Shown: positions 53,723 through 62,383 of the stretch, piece by piece
Position numbering within the stretch: position 1 is the stretch's first letter
Layout of the letters: every line of letters starts with the position of its first letter
Source of the DNA: Methanosarcina mazei S-6
GTDB taxonomy: Archaea > Halobacteriota > Methanosarcinia > Methanosarcinales > Methanosarcinaceae
Direction of reading: 5' to 3'
NCBI RefSeq assembly: GCF_000970205.1
Contig: NZ_CP009512.1
Span: forward strand, 1,736,001 to 1,800,000
Length of the DNA: 64,000 nucleotides
Position numbers and translations under genes: made by a program
The notes under the pieces: model-generated
What the model was told of the DNA's origin: nothing
Seen by the model: the letters and a program-made list of their open reading frames with translations, nothing else
Database searches by the model: none

Positions 53723-54747
53723 CAAAATATCACCTCGAGCCCCACAAAAATTATTGCCGATGTAAGGGCAGCTATGGGGACTGTTGCTATCCAGGAAGAA
53801 ATAATCCTCCATATCACGCCAAGGTCAACGGCTGCAAGCCCTCCTGCAAGTCCCACGCCAATTACCGAACCTACAAGAGTGTGAGTGGTCGAAATAGGGA
53901 GAGAACTGTAACTGTGAAGCAGAACAACCGATGCAGTTGCAAACTGTGCGGAAAAGCCGCGTGTTGGGGTGAGTTCCGTGATTTTTGACCCTATGGTCTC
54001 AACCACTTTATAGCCCCAGGTTGCCATGCCTATTACCATGCCGAGGCCGCCCATTACAAGTACCCATATTGGGGCTCCGGTTCCTGTTACTCCCAGTACG
54101 TTAAGTGCGGCAGAGAGAGGACCTACAGCGTTTGCTACATCGTTTGACCCGTGCGCAAATGCGATATAACAGCCAGTTATGATCTGTAAGAATAAGAATT
54201 TTTTCTCAACTGCAGGCATATCCGAAGCCCTGTGGAGGTAAAGGCTCCTTATTATAGAGAATATCAGAAACGCAAGAATCGCACCAAGAGCCGGAGATAT
54301 AAACCAGCTGGCAATGATTTTCAGAAGGACAGTCCAGTGAATATCAGAAAAAGAGATAATTCCGTTATAGGCTGCAATCAGCCCGAAACCGAGCACAGAA
54401 CCGACAATGGAATGGCTGGTTGAGACGGGGAGGTTATAAAAAGTTGCTAGAGTTACCCAGAAACTTGCGGCAAGAATCGAGGCCAGCATCCCCAGAACCA
54501 CGATATCCGGATGAATGCTGCTGATCATATCAATAGGAACAATCCCCTTTGCAATTGTTGAGGTAACCCGGTTTCCGAAGACCACGGCACCCAGGAACTC
54601 AAACACAGCGGCAATAATAATGACCTGCTTTATTGTCAGGGCACCCGTTCCGACTGAAGTCCCCATAGCATTTGCGAGGTCGTTTGCCCCTATGTTCCAG
54701 GCCATGTATAAGCCTGCAAGTATAATTGCTATGACAAGTAAATCCAT
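53722..54747 (-). CDS. pit: PiT-family inorganic phosphate transporter
   Basis: 341 residues with about ten hydrophobic segments and the duplicated PiT signatures GANDLANAMGTSVG (first) and GSNDVANAVGPLSAAL (second). It takes up phosphate with H+ or Na+ across the cytoplasmic membrane. It is first in a two-gene operon with DUF47. The start is ATG 54747. Confidence 0.96.
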   Translation of the reverse strand: MDLLVIAIILAGLYMAWNIGANDLANAMGTSVGTGALTIKQVIIIAAVFEFLGAVVFGNRVTSTIAKGIVPIDMISSIHPDIVVLGMLASILAASFWVTLATFYNLPVSTSHSIVGSVLGFGLIAAYNGIISFSDIHWTVLLKIIASWFISPALGAILAFLIFSIIRSLYLHRASDMPAVEKKFLFLQIITGCYIAFAHGSNDVANAVGPLSAALNVLGVTGTGAPIWVLVMGGLGMVIGMATWGYKVVETIGSKITELTPTRGFSAQFATASVVLLHSYSSLPISTTHTLVGSVIGVGLAGGLAAVDLGVIWRIISSWIATVPIAALTSAIIFVGLEVIF

Positions 54748-55459
54748 TTTTTTTCCTTACTCCAGAGATTTTAACTCCAAAAATGCTATAACTGCCATGG
54801 TAATTTGGACATCATCCACTTGTGCTTGATTTATGGAGTCTGAATGTGTTTTTCTTAAGTCAATAAATCTTATGGTATTCCAGACCATTTCATTATATTT
54901 TATATTTTCCATATATTTCAGGCGGCTCTATATAATCTATAGATCTATATATGCCTATTTTTAATATATTCTTATTTCTTCTTCCGGATGCGGAGATCCT
55001 TACAGAATTCCTTTGTTCCCTGTTCGCCCAATTTACAAAGTTATCGCCAGGTCACGATTTATAAAAATCGATTTTTCAAAAAGAAGTATAATCAGGTCTT
55101 ATTTTTATAAGAAATGCGAGAAGTGTAATATTTAGTCGGGCTTTATCTGTAGCTGTCCTTTACCTGCTTCTGGTTGATGTTTTTCCAGCAGTTTTCATGC
55201 TAAACAGGGATGTGTATTTTGCAGGACGTGTATTTTGCAGGACGTGTATTTTGCAGGGTGTATTTTGCAGATAGAATATTTCCCGGTTTCAAGAAAACAC
55301 AAGTTTTTTATCTTAATGAGTTTATTCCCAAATTTCTGATAAAACCATCCATGGCTTAAGAAAAAAATGTACTGTATATTAAAATGAATTGAACCTGAAA
55401 GCATCAGACCTGATAAGAATCGGACCGGATAAGAACTGGACCTGAATTCCGTGTTTCTA
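54748..55459. other. Intergenic region upstream of pit
   Basis: AT-rich. It contains the pit promoter and a 16-bp repeat array (separate entry). A 69-residue minus-strand frame over the repeat has no coding signals. Confidence 0.4.
55212..55274. repeat. 16-bp tandem repeat, 4 copies
   Basis: GTGTATTTTGCAGGAC occurs at 55212 and 55228; slightly changed copies lie at 55244 and 55259 (15-bp step). Confidence 0.85.
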
Positions 55460-55540
55460 GTGTCGCGTCAGCAGTAAAATGTCATATATAGTCGGTTATA
55501 GCTACTCAAATTCTTTAATCTTTGAGGATTGACGCGACAC
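55460..55540. mobile_element. 81-bp MITE of the adjacent IS630 element
   Basis: Begins GTGTCGCGTCAGCAG and ends TTTGAGGATTGACGCGACAC, flanked by TA (55458-55459 and 55541-55542). Its right 20 bp are nearly identical to the right end of the full element that follows, so it is an internally deleted derivative. The TA between them is shared. Confidence 0.85.
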
Positions 55541-55542
55541 TA

Positions 55543-56744
55543 GTGTCGTGTCACCGATGGAAAGTCTTAAGCGTTATATTGAATGATCTTCATAAGTATC
55601 ATTCATGATTAAATATACTGTGACACTTACCGAAGATGAACGTAGATCTCTTTGTGAACTTGCTTCAAAGGGAAAACATAACTCTCAACAAATTCTCAAT
55701 GCTCTGATTTTGCTTAATTGCGATAAAAGTGAATTGAATGTTAGCCATTCAACCAATGAAGAAATCTCACGTGTCCTGAATATTAGTATGAAAAAAATTG
55801 ACCGTGTTAAGAAGAGATTTGTTGAAGAAGGTCTTGAAGTTGCCCTTAACGGGAAAGAAAGCGAGCGCATTTATAATAAAAAAGTTGATGGTGATCTTGA
55901 AGCCCATTTAGTCGCCCTTAGTTGCAGTCAACCCCCTGAAGGTTTTGCAAGATGGTCGTTAAGATTATTAGCCGATAAGGCTGTAGAACTTGGTTATTTC
56001 GAGGAAATTTCTCACGAAACAGTACGCCGTACTTTAAAAAAACGAAATCAAACCCTGGCAAAGGAAACAATGGGTAATTCCTCCAGAACAAAACAGTAGC
56101 TTTGTTGCGAATATGGAAATGGTTCTGGACGTTTATAAACGTCCATTTGATCCACGAAATCCTGTTGTGTGTATGGACGAATCCCCAAAACAATTGATTG
56201 CAGAAACCCGGATCCCTATCCCCTGCTCAACAGGGAAGCCAGAAAAGTACGATTATGAATACAAGCGAAATGGAATGTGCAATATATTCCTTGCCTGTGA
56301 ACCGTTGACAGGGAAAAGAATGGTAAAGATCACTGAAAGAAAAACAAAGAGAGATTGGGCTTATTTTCTCGAAGAAATAGAAGTTCAACATGAAAATGCA
56401 GATAAAATTACGTTAGTAATGGACAATCTAAACACGCACATACCTGGATCTCTCTACGAAACATTTCCACCACCAAAAGCAAAGGCGCTATGGGACAGAT
56501 TTGAGTTCGTCTACACGCCAAAACATGGAAGCTGGTTGAACATGGCAGAGATTGAACTGAATGTACTTACAGGTCAATGTTTAAAAAGGAGAATGGATAA
56601 CATCGAGTTTGTCAGAAAAGAAGTTTTGGCATGGCAAAATTACAGAAACAACAAAAATTCAAAGGTTAAATGGCAATTTACAACAGATGATGCAAGGATA
56701 AAATTGTCACGTCTTTATCCGACTATTGAGGATTGACGCGACAC
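55543..56744 (+). mobile_element. IS630-family element, 1202 bp, abutting the MITE
   Basis: Left end GTGTCGTGTCACC and right end TGACGCGACAC form the inverted repeats; TA flanks at 55541 and 56745. It is a different subgroup from the IS630 at 46881. Confidence 0.9.
55605..56736 (+). CDS. IS630 transposase in two frames (A7 slip site)
   Basis: ORF A (55605-56099) holds helix-turn-helix domains (KKIDRVKKRFVEEGLEVAL). ORF B (56113-56736 and upstream of its ATG) holds the DDE domain: VVCMDESPKQLI, LVMDNLNTH and HGSWLNMAEIE. The frames join at TTTAAAAAAAC near 56035: after a shift the reading continues EIKPWQRKQWVIPPEQNSS, as in related transposases. This fits programmed frameshifting at the A7 run. 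ATG 55605 is the start. All catalytic residues are present, so it may be active. Confidence 0.9.
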
Positions 56745-56770
56745 TAGCTTCATTCTTCACTCTTTTCCTG

Positions 56771-57444
56771 TCAGGTGCCCGGTTCTGATAGATCAAAATC
56801 GTGTTCCTTCATCTCTTTTTCCCTGATCCTTTCCCTCAGCAGGTCAAGCACCTCTTCGTCCGAGACGTCATACCAGTTCTCGTAAACCTGAGCAACAGCC
56901 CTGAAACTGGCAGGAGTCTCGAGCACGACGATCTCATCGGCTTCTTTTGCTATTACATCTGCTATCTCTTTTCCAGCTACTGGTACGGCAACCACAATTT
57001 TTTTGCCTTTTTATTCCTGCAGAGTTCTATGGCTGCCCTCATGGTGGAGCCCATAGCAATTCCGTCATCAACCAGGATGACTGTCCTTCCTGCAATATCA
57101 GGTAGAGGCTTTCCCCCTCTCAGGGCATTTATGCGTCTTTCTATTTCCGCGATCTGTTCTTTTTTGATCCGTTCAACAGTTTCTCCGGCGAGCCAGTAAC
57201 CTGCATTTTCAATAATAACCGTGCTGCCGTTCTCGGCAACCGCTCCGAATCCGGCTTCAGGATTGTCAGGAAAAGGCAGTTTCCTTGCAATTACAAGGCA
57301 AAAGTCAGTTCCCAGCCTTTTCGAAACCTGAAGTCCCACTTCAACTCCTCCGCGCGGAATGGCAAGAACTACAGGGTGTTCTTCCCTGTATTTTTCAAGA
57401 GCTTGAGCCAGCTTCTCCCCTGCATCTTTACGGTTTTTGAACAT
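56771..57444 (-). pseudogene. Phosphoribosyltransferase split by a one-base frameshift
   Basis: The 5' part (57444-56977) has IPRGGVEVGLQVS and the PRPP-binding motif VILVDDGIAMGSTMRAAI; its frame then runs into a stop after KKAKKLWLPYQ. The 3' part (56995-56771) continues in another frame as VVAVPVAGKEIADVI and VYENWYDVSDEEV, the normal C-terminus of this archaeal phosphoribosyltransferase type. The break falls in a run of seven A (coding strand, about 56997-57003); eight would restore one protein of about 225 residues. It may be a real mutation, phase-like slippage or a sequencing error. Confidence 0.85.
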
Positions 57445-57556
57445 GATTTCACCCTGATTTTAAAGAATCTTTATTTTTTTAAACATAAAAAACAGAATCC
57501 GGTAAAGCAAAATATTAAACAAATATGAATTAAGCTGAGATAATTAATGTAATAAT

Positions 57557-57602
57557 TAAACAACTCTCACAGGAGACCTTAAACAACTCTCACAGGAGAC
57601 CT
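57557..57602. repeat. 23-bp perfect tandem duplication across a stop codon
   Basis: TAAACAACTCTCACAGGAGA plus CCT occurs at 57557 and 57580. The second copy contains the last codons and stop of the SDR gene; the first lies just after the stop. Confidence 0.95.
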
Positions 57603-58289
57603 GTAAACCTCAACCGTAGAGCCTGAAGGGAGGGGGTTTTTTGGCAAACAGAGTTCAAGAACCTTCCTTGAAACATCTTCGGGTTTCAGGGCAGGCTTAT
57701 CCGAATGCAGAGAGCGGTACATGTCAGTATCAACGCTTGAAGGGCAGACTGCATATACCCTGACTCCTCCTCCTATTTCATAAGCAATAGACTCAGTAAA
57801 ACCGATTACTGCAAATTTTGAAGCACTGTATATGGAGAGTTTTGGTATTCCATGTTTTCCTGCGCCTGAAGATATATTTATTATCCTGCCTTCTCCTCTT
57901 TTAAGCAAATATGGAAGGGCATATTTCGTACAGAAGAACATGCCTTTTAAATTAGTATCCATAATATTATCATATTCTTCTGTTGATGTTTCCACCATAT
58001 ACTTCCTGTATGCTACCCCTGCATTGTTAACCAGGATGTCAATCCTTCCAAAAGCATCTACAGCCTCTGAAATCATGTTTTCAACATCCTCTTCTACTCT
58101 GATGTCCGTACTCACCGGAAGAGCCTTTCTGCCTTCCTTTTCCACCATCCGGGCAGTTTCACGAATATCTTTTTCTGTCCTTGCAGCAATTACAATGTCG
58201 GCTCCTTCTCTTGCGAGTGCCAGGCATATCGCCCTTCCTATTCCTTTTCCCCCGCCGGTTACAACGGCTGTTTGCCCCATCAATTTCAT
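57579..58289 (-). CDS. SDR-family oxidoreductase
   Basis: 236 residues, classical short-chain dehydrogenase: TGGGKGIGRAI (cofactor), NNAGVAYR, INISSGAGKHG with the catalytic S, and YSASKFAVIGF (Y-x3-K). The AARTEKDI arginine suggests NADP(H). It resembles 3-oxoacyl-ACP reductases but could act on many carbonyls. The start is ATG 58289. Single gene; its 3' end carries a 23-bp tandem duplication outside the coding part. Confidence 0.93.
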   Translation of the reverse strand: MKLMGQTAVVTGGGKGIGRAICLALAREGADIVIAARTEKDIRETARMVEKEGRKALPVSTDIRVEEDVENMISEAVDAFGRIDILVNNAGVAYRKYMVETSTEEYDNIMDTNLKGMFFCTKYALPYLLKRGEGRIINISSGAGKHGIPKLSIYSASKFAVIGFTESIAYEIGGGVRVYAVCPSSVDTDMYRSLHSDKPALKPEDVSRKVLELCLPKNPLPSGSTVEVYRSPVRVV

Positions 58290-58464
58290 AAAAATCGCTT
58301 TGCTTAATATTTAACAGAATAAAGGATAATGTTTTTGGAAACACTGTTCCTGATATTAATTTCTGATCAGGAACCAGGATGGGAGTTGCCTGAACTGAAA
58401 TATCTGTATTATATTCTCGCGCTTTCAGGGATGAGGGTGGGACATGTGGAGCATCTGTCCCGGC

Positions 58465-59301
58465 TTATGTAACTGTGACCTTGCTGAACCTCCATCTCGC
58501 AATAATAAACATTATCCCCGCAAAAGCCAGCAGGGCGATATAGGACGCAAGTATCTCTCCCTGAGTGTAAGTATAGCGGATTCCGATTGCAGAAAAGTCG
58601 CTTCCTATTGCAAAATACCTGATCCCGTTGACAAGGTGAGTTAGAGGGTTGATGGTGGACAGAGCCCGAAGCACAGGGGGAAACGAATCCACAGGATAAA
58701 GGGCGTTGCTTGTGAAAAAGAAAGGCATGGTAAGAAGGGTAATTACTGCCTGCATCCCTTCCGGGCTTTCCATGGTTATAGCTATTGCAGCCGAAAGGAA
58801 AAGAAATCCCAGGGAAAAAGTGCCTACAAAAACAATGATTCCAGCAAGAGAGTAAAGGATCTGCACCGGGTCATAGCCCCCGAAAAATTCAACCCCCAGT
58901 AAAAGCCCGAAAACCATTATTACGGCTGCCTGAATAAAGGACTTGGTCATGCCGGACAGGCCTATACCAATGATAACATGGATCCTTGGCAGCGGGCTTG
59001 AGAATGTTTCACGCATAAGCCCCCAGTTTTTATCAAAAAGAAGGACAGTGCCCCCGAACAGGCTTGTAAAAAGAGTAGTCATCGCAATAACGCCTGCCCC
59101 TATGAAAGTCAGGTAACCGACAGTTTTTACACCCGGAACTACCGGCATTGTTGCAGTCAGCCTTTCAAAATTGTTTGACATTGCAATCCCGAAAAATGCA
59201 AGCCAGAGTGCGGGCTGGATAAGAGATGAAAACAGGAGAGCCCGGAAACGGATAAACCTGAGCATATCGCGCCAGTAAATGGTAAGGAACCCGGTATGCA
59301 T
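58465..59301 (-). CDS. ABC-2 type transporter permease
   Basis: 278 residues with six hydrophobic segments and the ABC-2/DrrB signature (RFRALLFSSLIQPALWLAFFG near the N-terminus read in parts, GTVLLFDKNWGLMRETFSSP, and the long PFFFTSNALYPVDSFP loop). It starts just after the ATPase gene stop (2 bp), so it is an operon. The pair would export drugs or lipids; the substrate is unknown. Confidence 0.93.
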   Translation of the reverse strand: MHTGFLTIYWRDMLRFIRFRALLFSSLIQPALWLAFFGIAMSNNFERLTATMPVVPGVKTVGYLTFIGAGVIAMTTLFTSLFGGTVLLFDKNWGLMRETFSSPLPRIHVIIGIGLSGMTKSFIQAAVIMVFGLLLGVEFFGGYDPVQILYSLAGIIVFVGTFSLGFLFLSAAIAITMESPEGMQAVITLLTMPFFFTSNALYPVDSFPPVLRALSTINPLTHLVNGIRYFAIGSDFSAIGIRYTYTQGEILASYIALLAFAGIMFIIARWRFSKVTVT

Positions 59302-59303
59302 CC

Positions 59304-60304
59304 TTAGCGCCCCCTGCTCCTGGGTACCACGACAGCTCCTTTTTCCGCACCGCTGTCTCTCAATTCTCTGCCCGTATAATGGACAAAAACGTCATCCATT
59401 GAAGGCTTTTTCAGGTTCACTGCCTTAATTTTGATCCCTCTGCTTCGAAGCCTGTCCATTACCTCGGGCAGCAGATAGGTCCCGTCAACATTAACCATAA
59501 CCACTATCCCTTTCGTTTTTTCCCTGATCCCTTTTACACTGTCGAGGTCCTTTAACAGCTCTGCAGCTTCCCAGTTGTCACTCGTTTCCAAATAAATGAG
59601 GTCCTGGCCAAGTGTGTTTTTTAGCTCCCAGGACCTGCCTGTAATTACTATCTTCCCGTGGTCTATGATGCTGATCCTGTCACTGAGCTGGTCAGCTTCG
59701 TCCATGTAGTGCGTGGTCAAAAAAATAGTTGTGCCCTGATGATTGATATCCCTTAAATAGTCCCAGATCCTTATCCTGGTCTGAGGGTCAAGCCCTATTG
59801 TAGGCTCATCCATGAAAAGCACCTTCGGCCGCGTCATAAGCCCCCTCGCGATCTCGAGCCTTCGTTTCATCCCTCCGCTCAGGTGTCTGGTGAGAGTATC
59901 TTTCTTCCCTTCAAGCTCGACCAGGCTGACCAGTTCTTCAATTCTTTCCTGCCTCTCAGCCTTTGACATGGAATAGAGCCTTCCGTGATATTCCAGAATC
60001 TCCTTTACTGTCATGTCCCTGTCAAGTGTGAGCTCCTGAAAAACAATCCCTATGGACTCCCTGACCTTTTCAGGCTCATGCTTTAAATCATGCCCTGCAA
60101 TCTTTGCACTCCCTTTCTGAACAGGCAGGAGGGTGGTAAGGATATTGATTACAGTACTTTTCCCGGCTCCATTTGGCCCGAGAAAGGAGAAGATTTCTCC
60201 TCGCCTGACAGTAAAGCTGATATTATCGACTGCTTTTATCTCGCCGAAAAAATACTCCAGGTTGTTTACTTCTATGACATTGTCTTCCAGAGCAGGTACC
60301 CCAT
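59304..60304 (-). pseudogene. ABC transporter ATPase with a one-base frameshift at its start
   Basis: From 60014 down the frame gives LSGGMKRRLEIARG (signature), LFMDEPTIGLD (Walker B) and TTHYMDEAD. The same frame continues upstream of the first ATG with VIEVNNLEYFFGEIKAVDNI, Walker A LGPNGAGKST (about 60158-60190) and FQELTLDRDMTVKE, but no ATG, GTG or TTG exists there. The natural start, ATG 60304 after AAAGGGG, is out of frame by one base: ATGGGGTACC needs one more G to read MGVPALEDNVIEV. So the gene is frameshifted in its G-run, or starts at a rare codon. The permease follows directly. Confidence 0.85.
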
Positions 60305-60538
60305 TTCCCCTTTACGTTAAAAGGATTGGACCTTCAGTGATAAATAGATTTTTTGCCTCACGGAATCCATTTTACATATTTCCCCAAAGTGCGATCAGGA
60401 TAAAATAAAAATAAGTTTTCATTTTTTTGATTACAGGTGAACTTTCCTGTTTCGCGTCAAGATTTATATTCATTTAGAATAATAATATTTATTAGCTCTG
60501 TACTGTTTTAAAATAAATAGAATAAGAGGGGAAGTGAA

Positions 60539-60901
60539 ATGATAGAGCTCATACCTGGTTTTCCTGAAAATGTCGTAGCAGTTACCGCAAGTGGAGTGCT
60601 AACCGGAGAAGATTATGAAAAAGTGCTTGTCCCTGCTATAGAAGAGAAAGTAAAGAAATATGGAAAGATTCGCCTCCTGTATCAATTGAATGAGAGGTTC
60701 GAGGGATTTACCGATAAAGCTATGTTTGAGGATGCCACGATTGGAATTCGGCATATCACAGACTTTGAAAGAATTGCGGTTATCTCAGATGTGGAATGGA
60801 TAATTAATGCCGTGAAAATATTCGAATTTATTATTCCCGGCTCTGTAAGAGTCTACAGGAATAAAGAATTTCCCGAAGCAAAAGCCTGGATCAGCGAGTG
60901 A
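60539..60901 (+). CDS. SpoIIAA-like (STAS fold) protein
   Basis: 120 residues: VVAVTASGVLTGEDYEKVLVP start, LLYQLNERFEGFT, ERIAVISDVEWI and a C-terminal GSVRVYRNKEFPEAKAWI, the pattern of the SpoIIAA-like family. Members are small soluble proteins; functions are mostly unknown. GAGGGGAAGTGAA precedes ATG 60539. It stands alone. Confidence 0.9.
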   Translation: MIELIPGFPENVVAVTASGVLTGEDYEKVLVPAIEEKVKKYGKIRLLYQLNERFEGFTDKAMFEDATIGIRHITDFERIAVISDVEWIINAVKIFEFIIPGSVRVYRNKEFPEAKAWISE

Positions 60902-61038
60902 ACCCATATTAACCTTTGTTAAACAATTAAGTGGACACAGTCGAGCCAGACTTACCCTGGCTTAAAAATGAATGCTACTGAATCGGAGCCACTGCTATCA
61001 TAAGCGAAAGATATACCCATTCTTTTCTTTTTTGATTA

Positions 61039-62259
61039 TTATGGTCTGAATAATTCCCGACCTTCCGGTGTCAGAATCGTGGGTGTTGTCTCCTTGAAAC
61101 TGATATATTCCTTCAAATCCGATTTCAGAATCCTTTCGATCTCTTTCCAGCTGCTGTCCTTTGTTTCCGTAAACAGGTAACCAAAAAGCCCGTATTTTTC
61201 ATGATCAGCTTTCCTCAGCTCCAGTGGTTTCTCAAAGTCGGAGAGCAGTCTTTCATAGTCAAAAGCTTTTACGGATTTCGAATCAATGTCCGGAGTCTTA
61301 TTCAAAATCACAAGGCAGAATTTCCTTTCATCCCTGCCTTCGAGAATATTATCCCAGTCTGGCTCAAGCTGTTCCAGGAAGTACCTGTAGGTATTAATCC
61401 CGTAAGCAAAATATGCAATATCAGTTGTGCACCAGCCGGCGAAACGCATAGGGTTCACTTCTATTGGCTGGATTCTCCTGTCTGACCCTATCCGGAATTC
61501 CAGGTGAAGGGGAAAACTCCTGAGCCTGGCAAGATTTCCTATTTCTTTTAAGAGGTCTTCAACGGTTTCCCTGTAAGTTTCCATAACCGATTTTGAGGTA
61601 AAATATACCCTGTCGCTGACATCATTTTCAGAAGAGAAGATGTGTTTTAATATATTGAGGATTACTGGTTTCTCTTTGCTGTTAAAGTAAGCATCAACTG
61701 CAAATTCTTCTCCTTCGATGTTTTCCTCGATAATGAATTTTCCAGTATCGAGAACCTGCACAGGATAACGGCCCCTGATTTCTTCGACTTCGATTTTTAT
61801 GCGCTCAAGGACAGCGTCCCACTCTTCATCAGTTGAAACTTTGTAAACTCCCAGACTGAAAAAACCTGTCGCCGGCTTTATTATGAAGGGCTTTTTTATT
61901 TCCTCAGTCTGGATTTCGTCCAGCTTGTCAAACTCAATGCCCTGGAAATAAAAGTCGGGATATATCCTTTCCAGCAGCTCTCTAAATTTGATTTTGTTTT
62001 TGAAAAGCTGTATTTTCTCAGGCAGCCCGGTAAACCCGAGATTTTCCGAGATCCAGCCAATGGAGTTTTCGGAACTGGAATAAATAGCATATTCGCCTTT
62101 TCCTTTTATGAATTCGATAAACTCAGCTTCTTCAAGAAGCCTGAGCTTTTTTTCTGTATCAATTCCGGTTGCCATTTCATTTTTTAAAACGGGGATCTGG
62201 AGCTCTGCAGCAGTGTTTTTTAAAAATTCAGAGACATAAGGGTAGTCGAGGATCAACAT
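61039..62259 (-). CDS. ATP-grasp domain protein
   Basis: 406 residues. The ATP-grasp fold shows as KPFIIKPATGFFSLGVYK (nucleotide-binding loop), FIIEENIEGEEFAVDAYF, and the metal-binding FRIG...IQPIEVNPMRFAGW. An unusual N-terminus (LDYPYVSEFLKNTAAELQIP) precedes. It forms an amide or ester bond to a carboxylate using ATP; the substrates are unknown. The C-terminal part (about 330-406) is family-specific. The flippase gene lies upstream, so a role in cell-surface or peptide assembly is possible. Confidence 0.85.
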   Translation of the reverse strand: MLILDYPYVSEFLKNTAAELQIPVLKNEMATGIDTEKKLRLLEEAEFIEFIKGKGEYAIYSSSENSIGWISENLGFTGLPEKIQLFKNKIKFRELLERIYPDFYFQGIEFDKLDEIQTEEIKKPFIIKPATGFFSLGVYKVSTDEEWDAVLERIKIEVEEIRGRYPVQVLDTGKFIIEENIEGEEFAVDAYFNSKEKPVILNILKHIFSSENDVSDRVYFTSKSVMETYRETVEDLLKEIGNLARLRSFPLHLEFRIGSDRRIQPIEVNPMRFAGWCTTDIAYFAYGINTYRYFLEQLEPDWDNILEGRDERKFCLVILNKTPDIDSKSVKAFDYERLLSDFEKPLELRKADHEKYGLFGYLFTETKDSSWKEIERILKSDLKEYISFKETTPTILTPEGRELFRP

Positions 62260-62383
62260 TTTTCTAACCTTTCTTAATATTTTTCGGCGTGGGGTATAAA
62301 GCCGGATAACACGGGAGATGAGTAATTAAGACAGGCTGATAATATTAGTTTTGGGGTTGATTTTGTGATCTAATGCACTAAAA

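Noticed and set aside
53540-53988. Plus-strand ORFs opposite the PiT/DUF47 genes
   Set aside because: Shadows of well-supported minus-strand genes.
55195-55404. 69-residue minus ORF over the 16-bp array
   Set aside because: Repeat-driven and without start signals.
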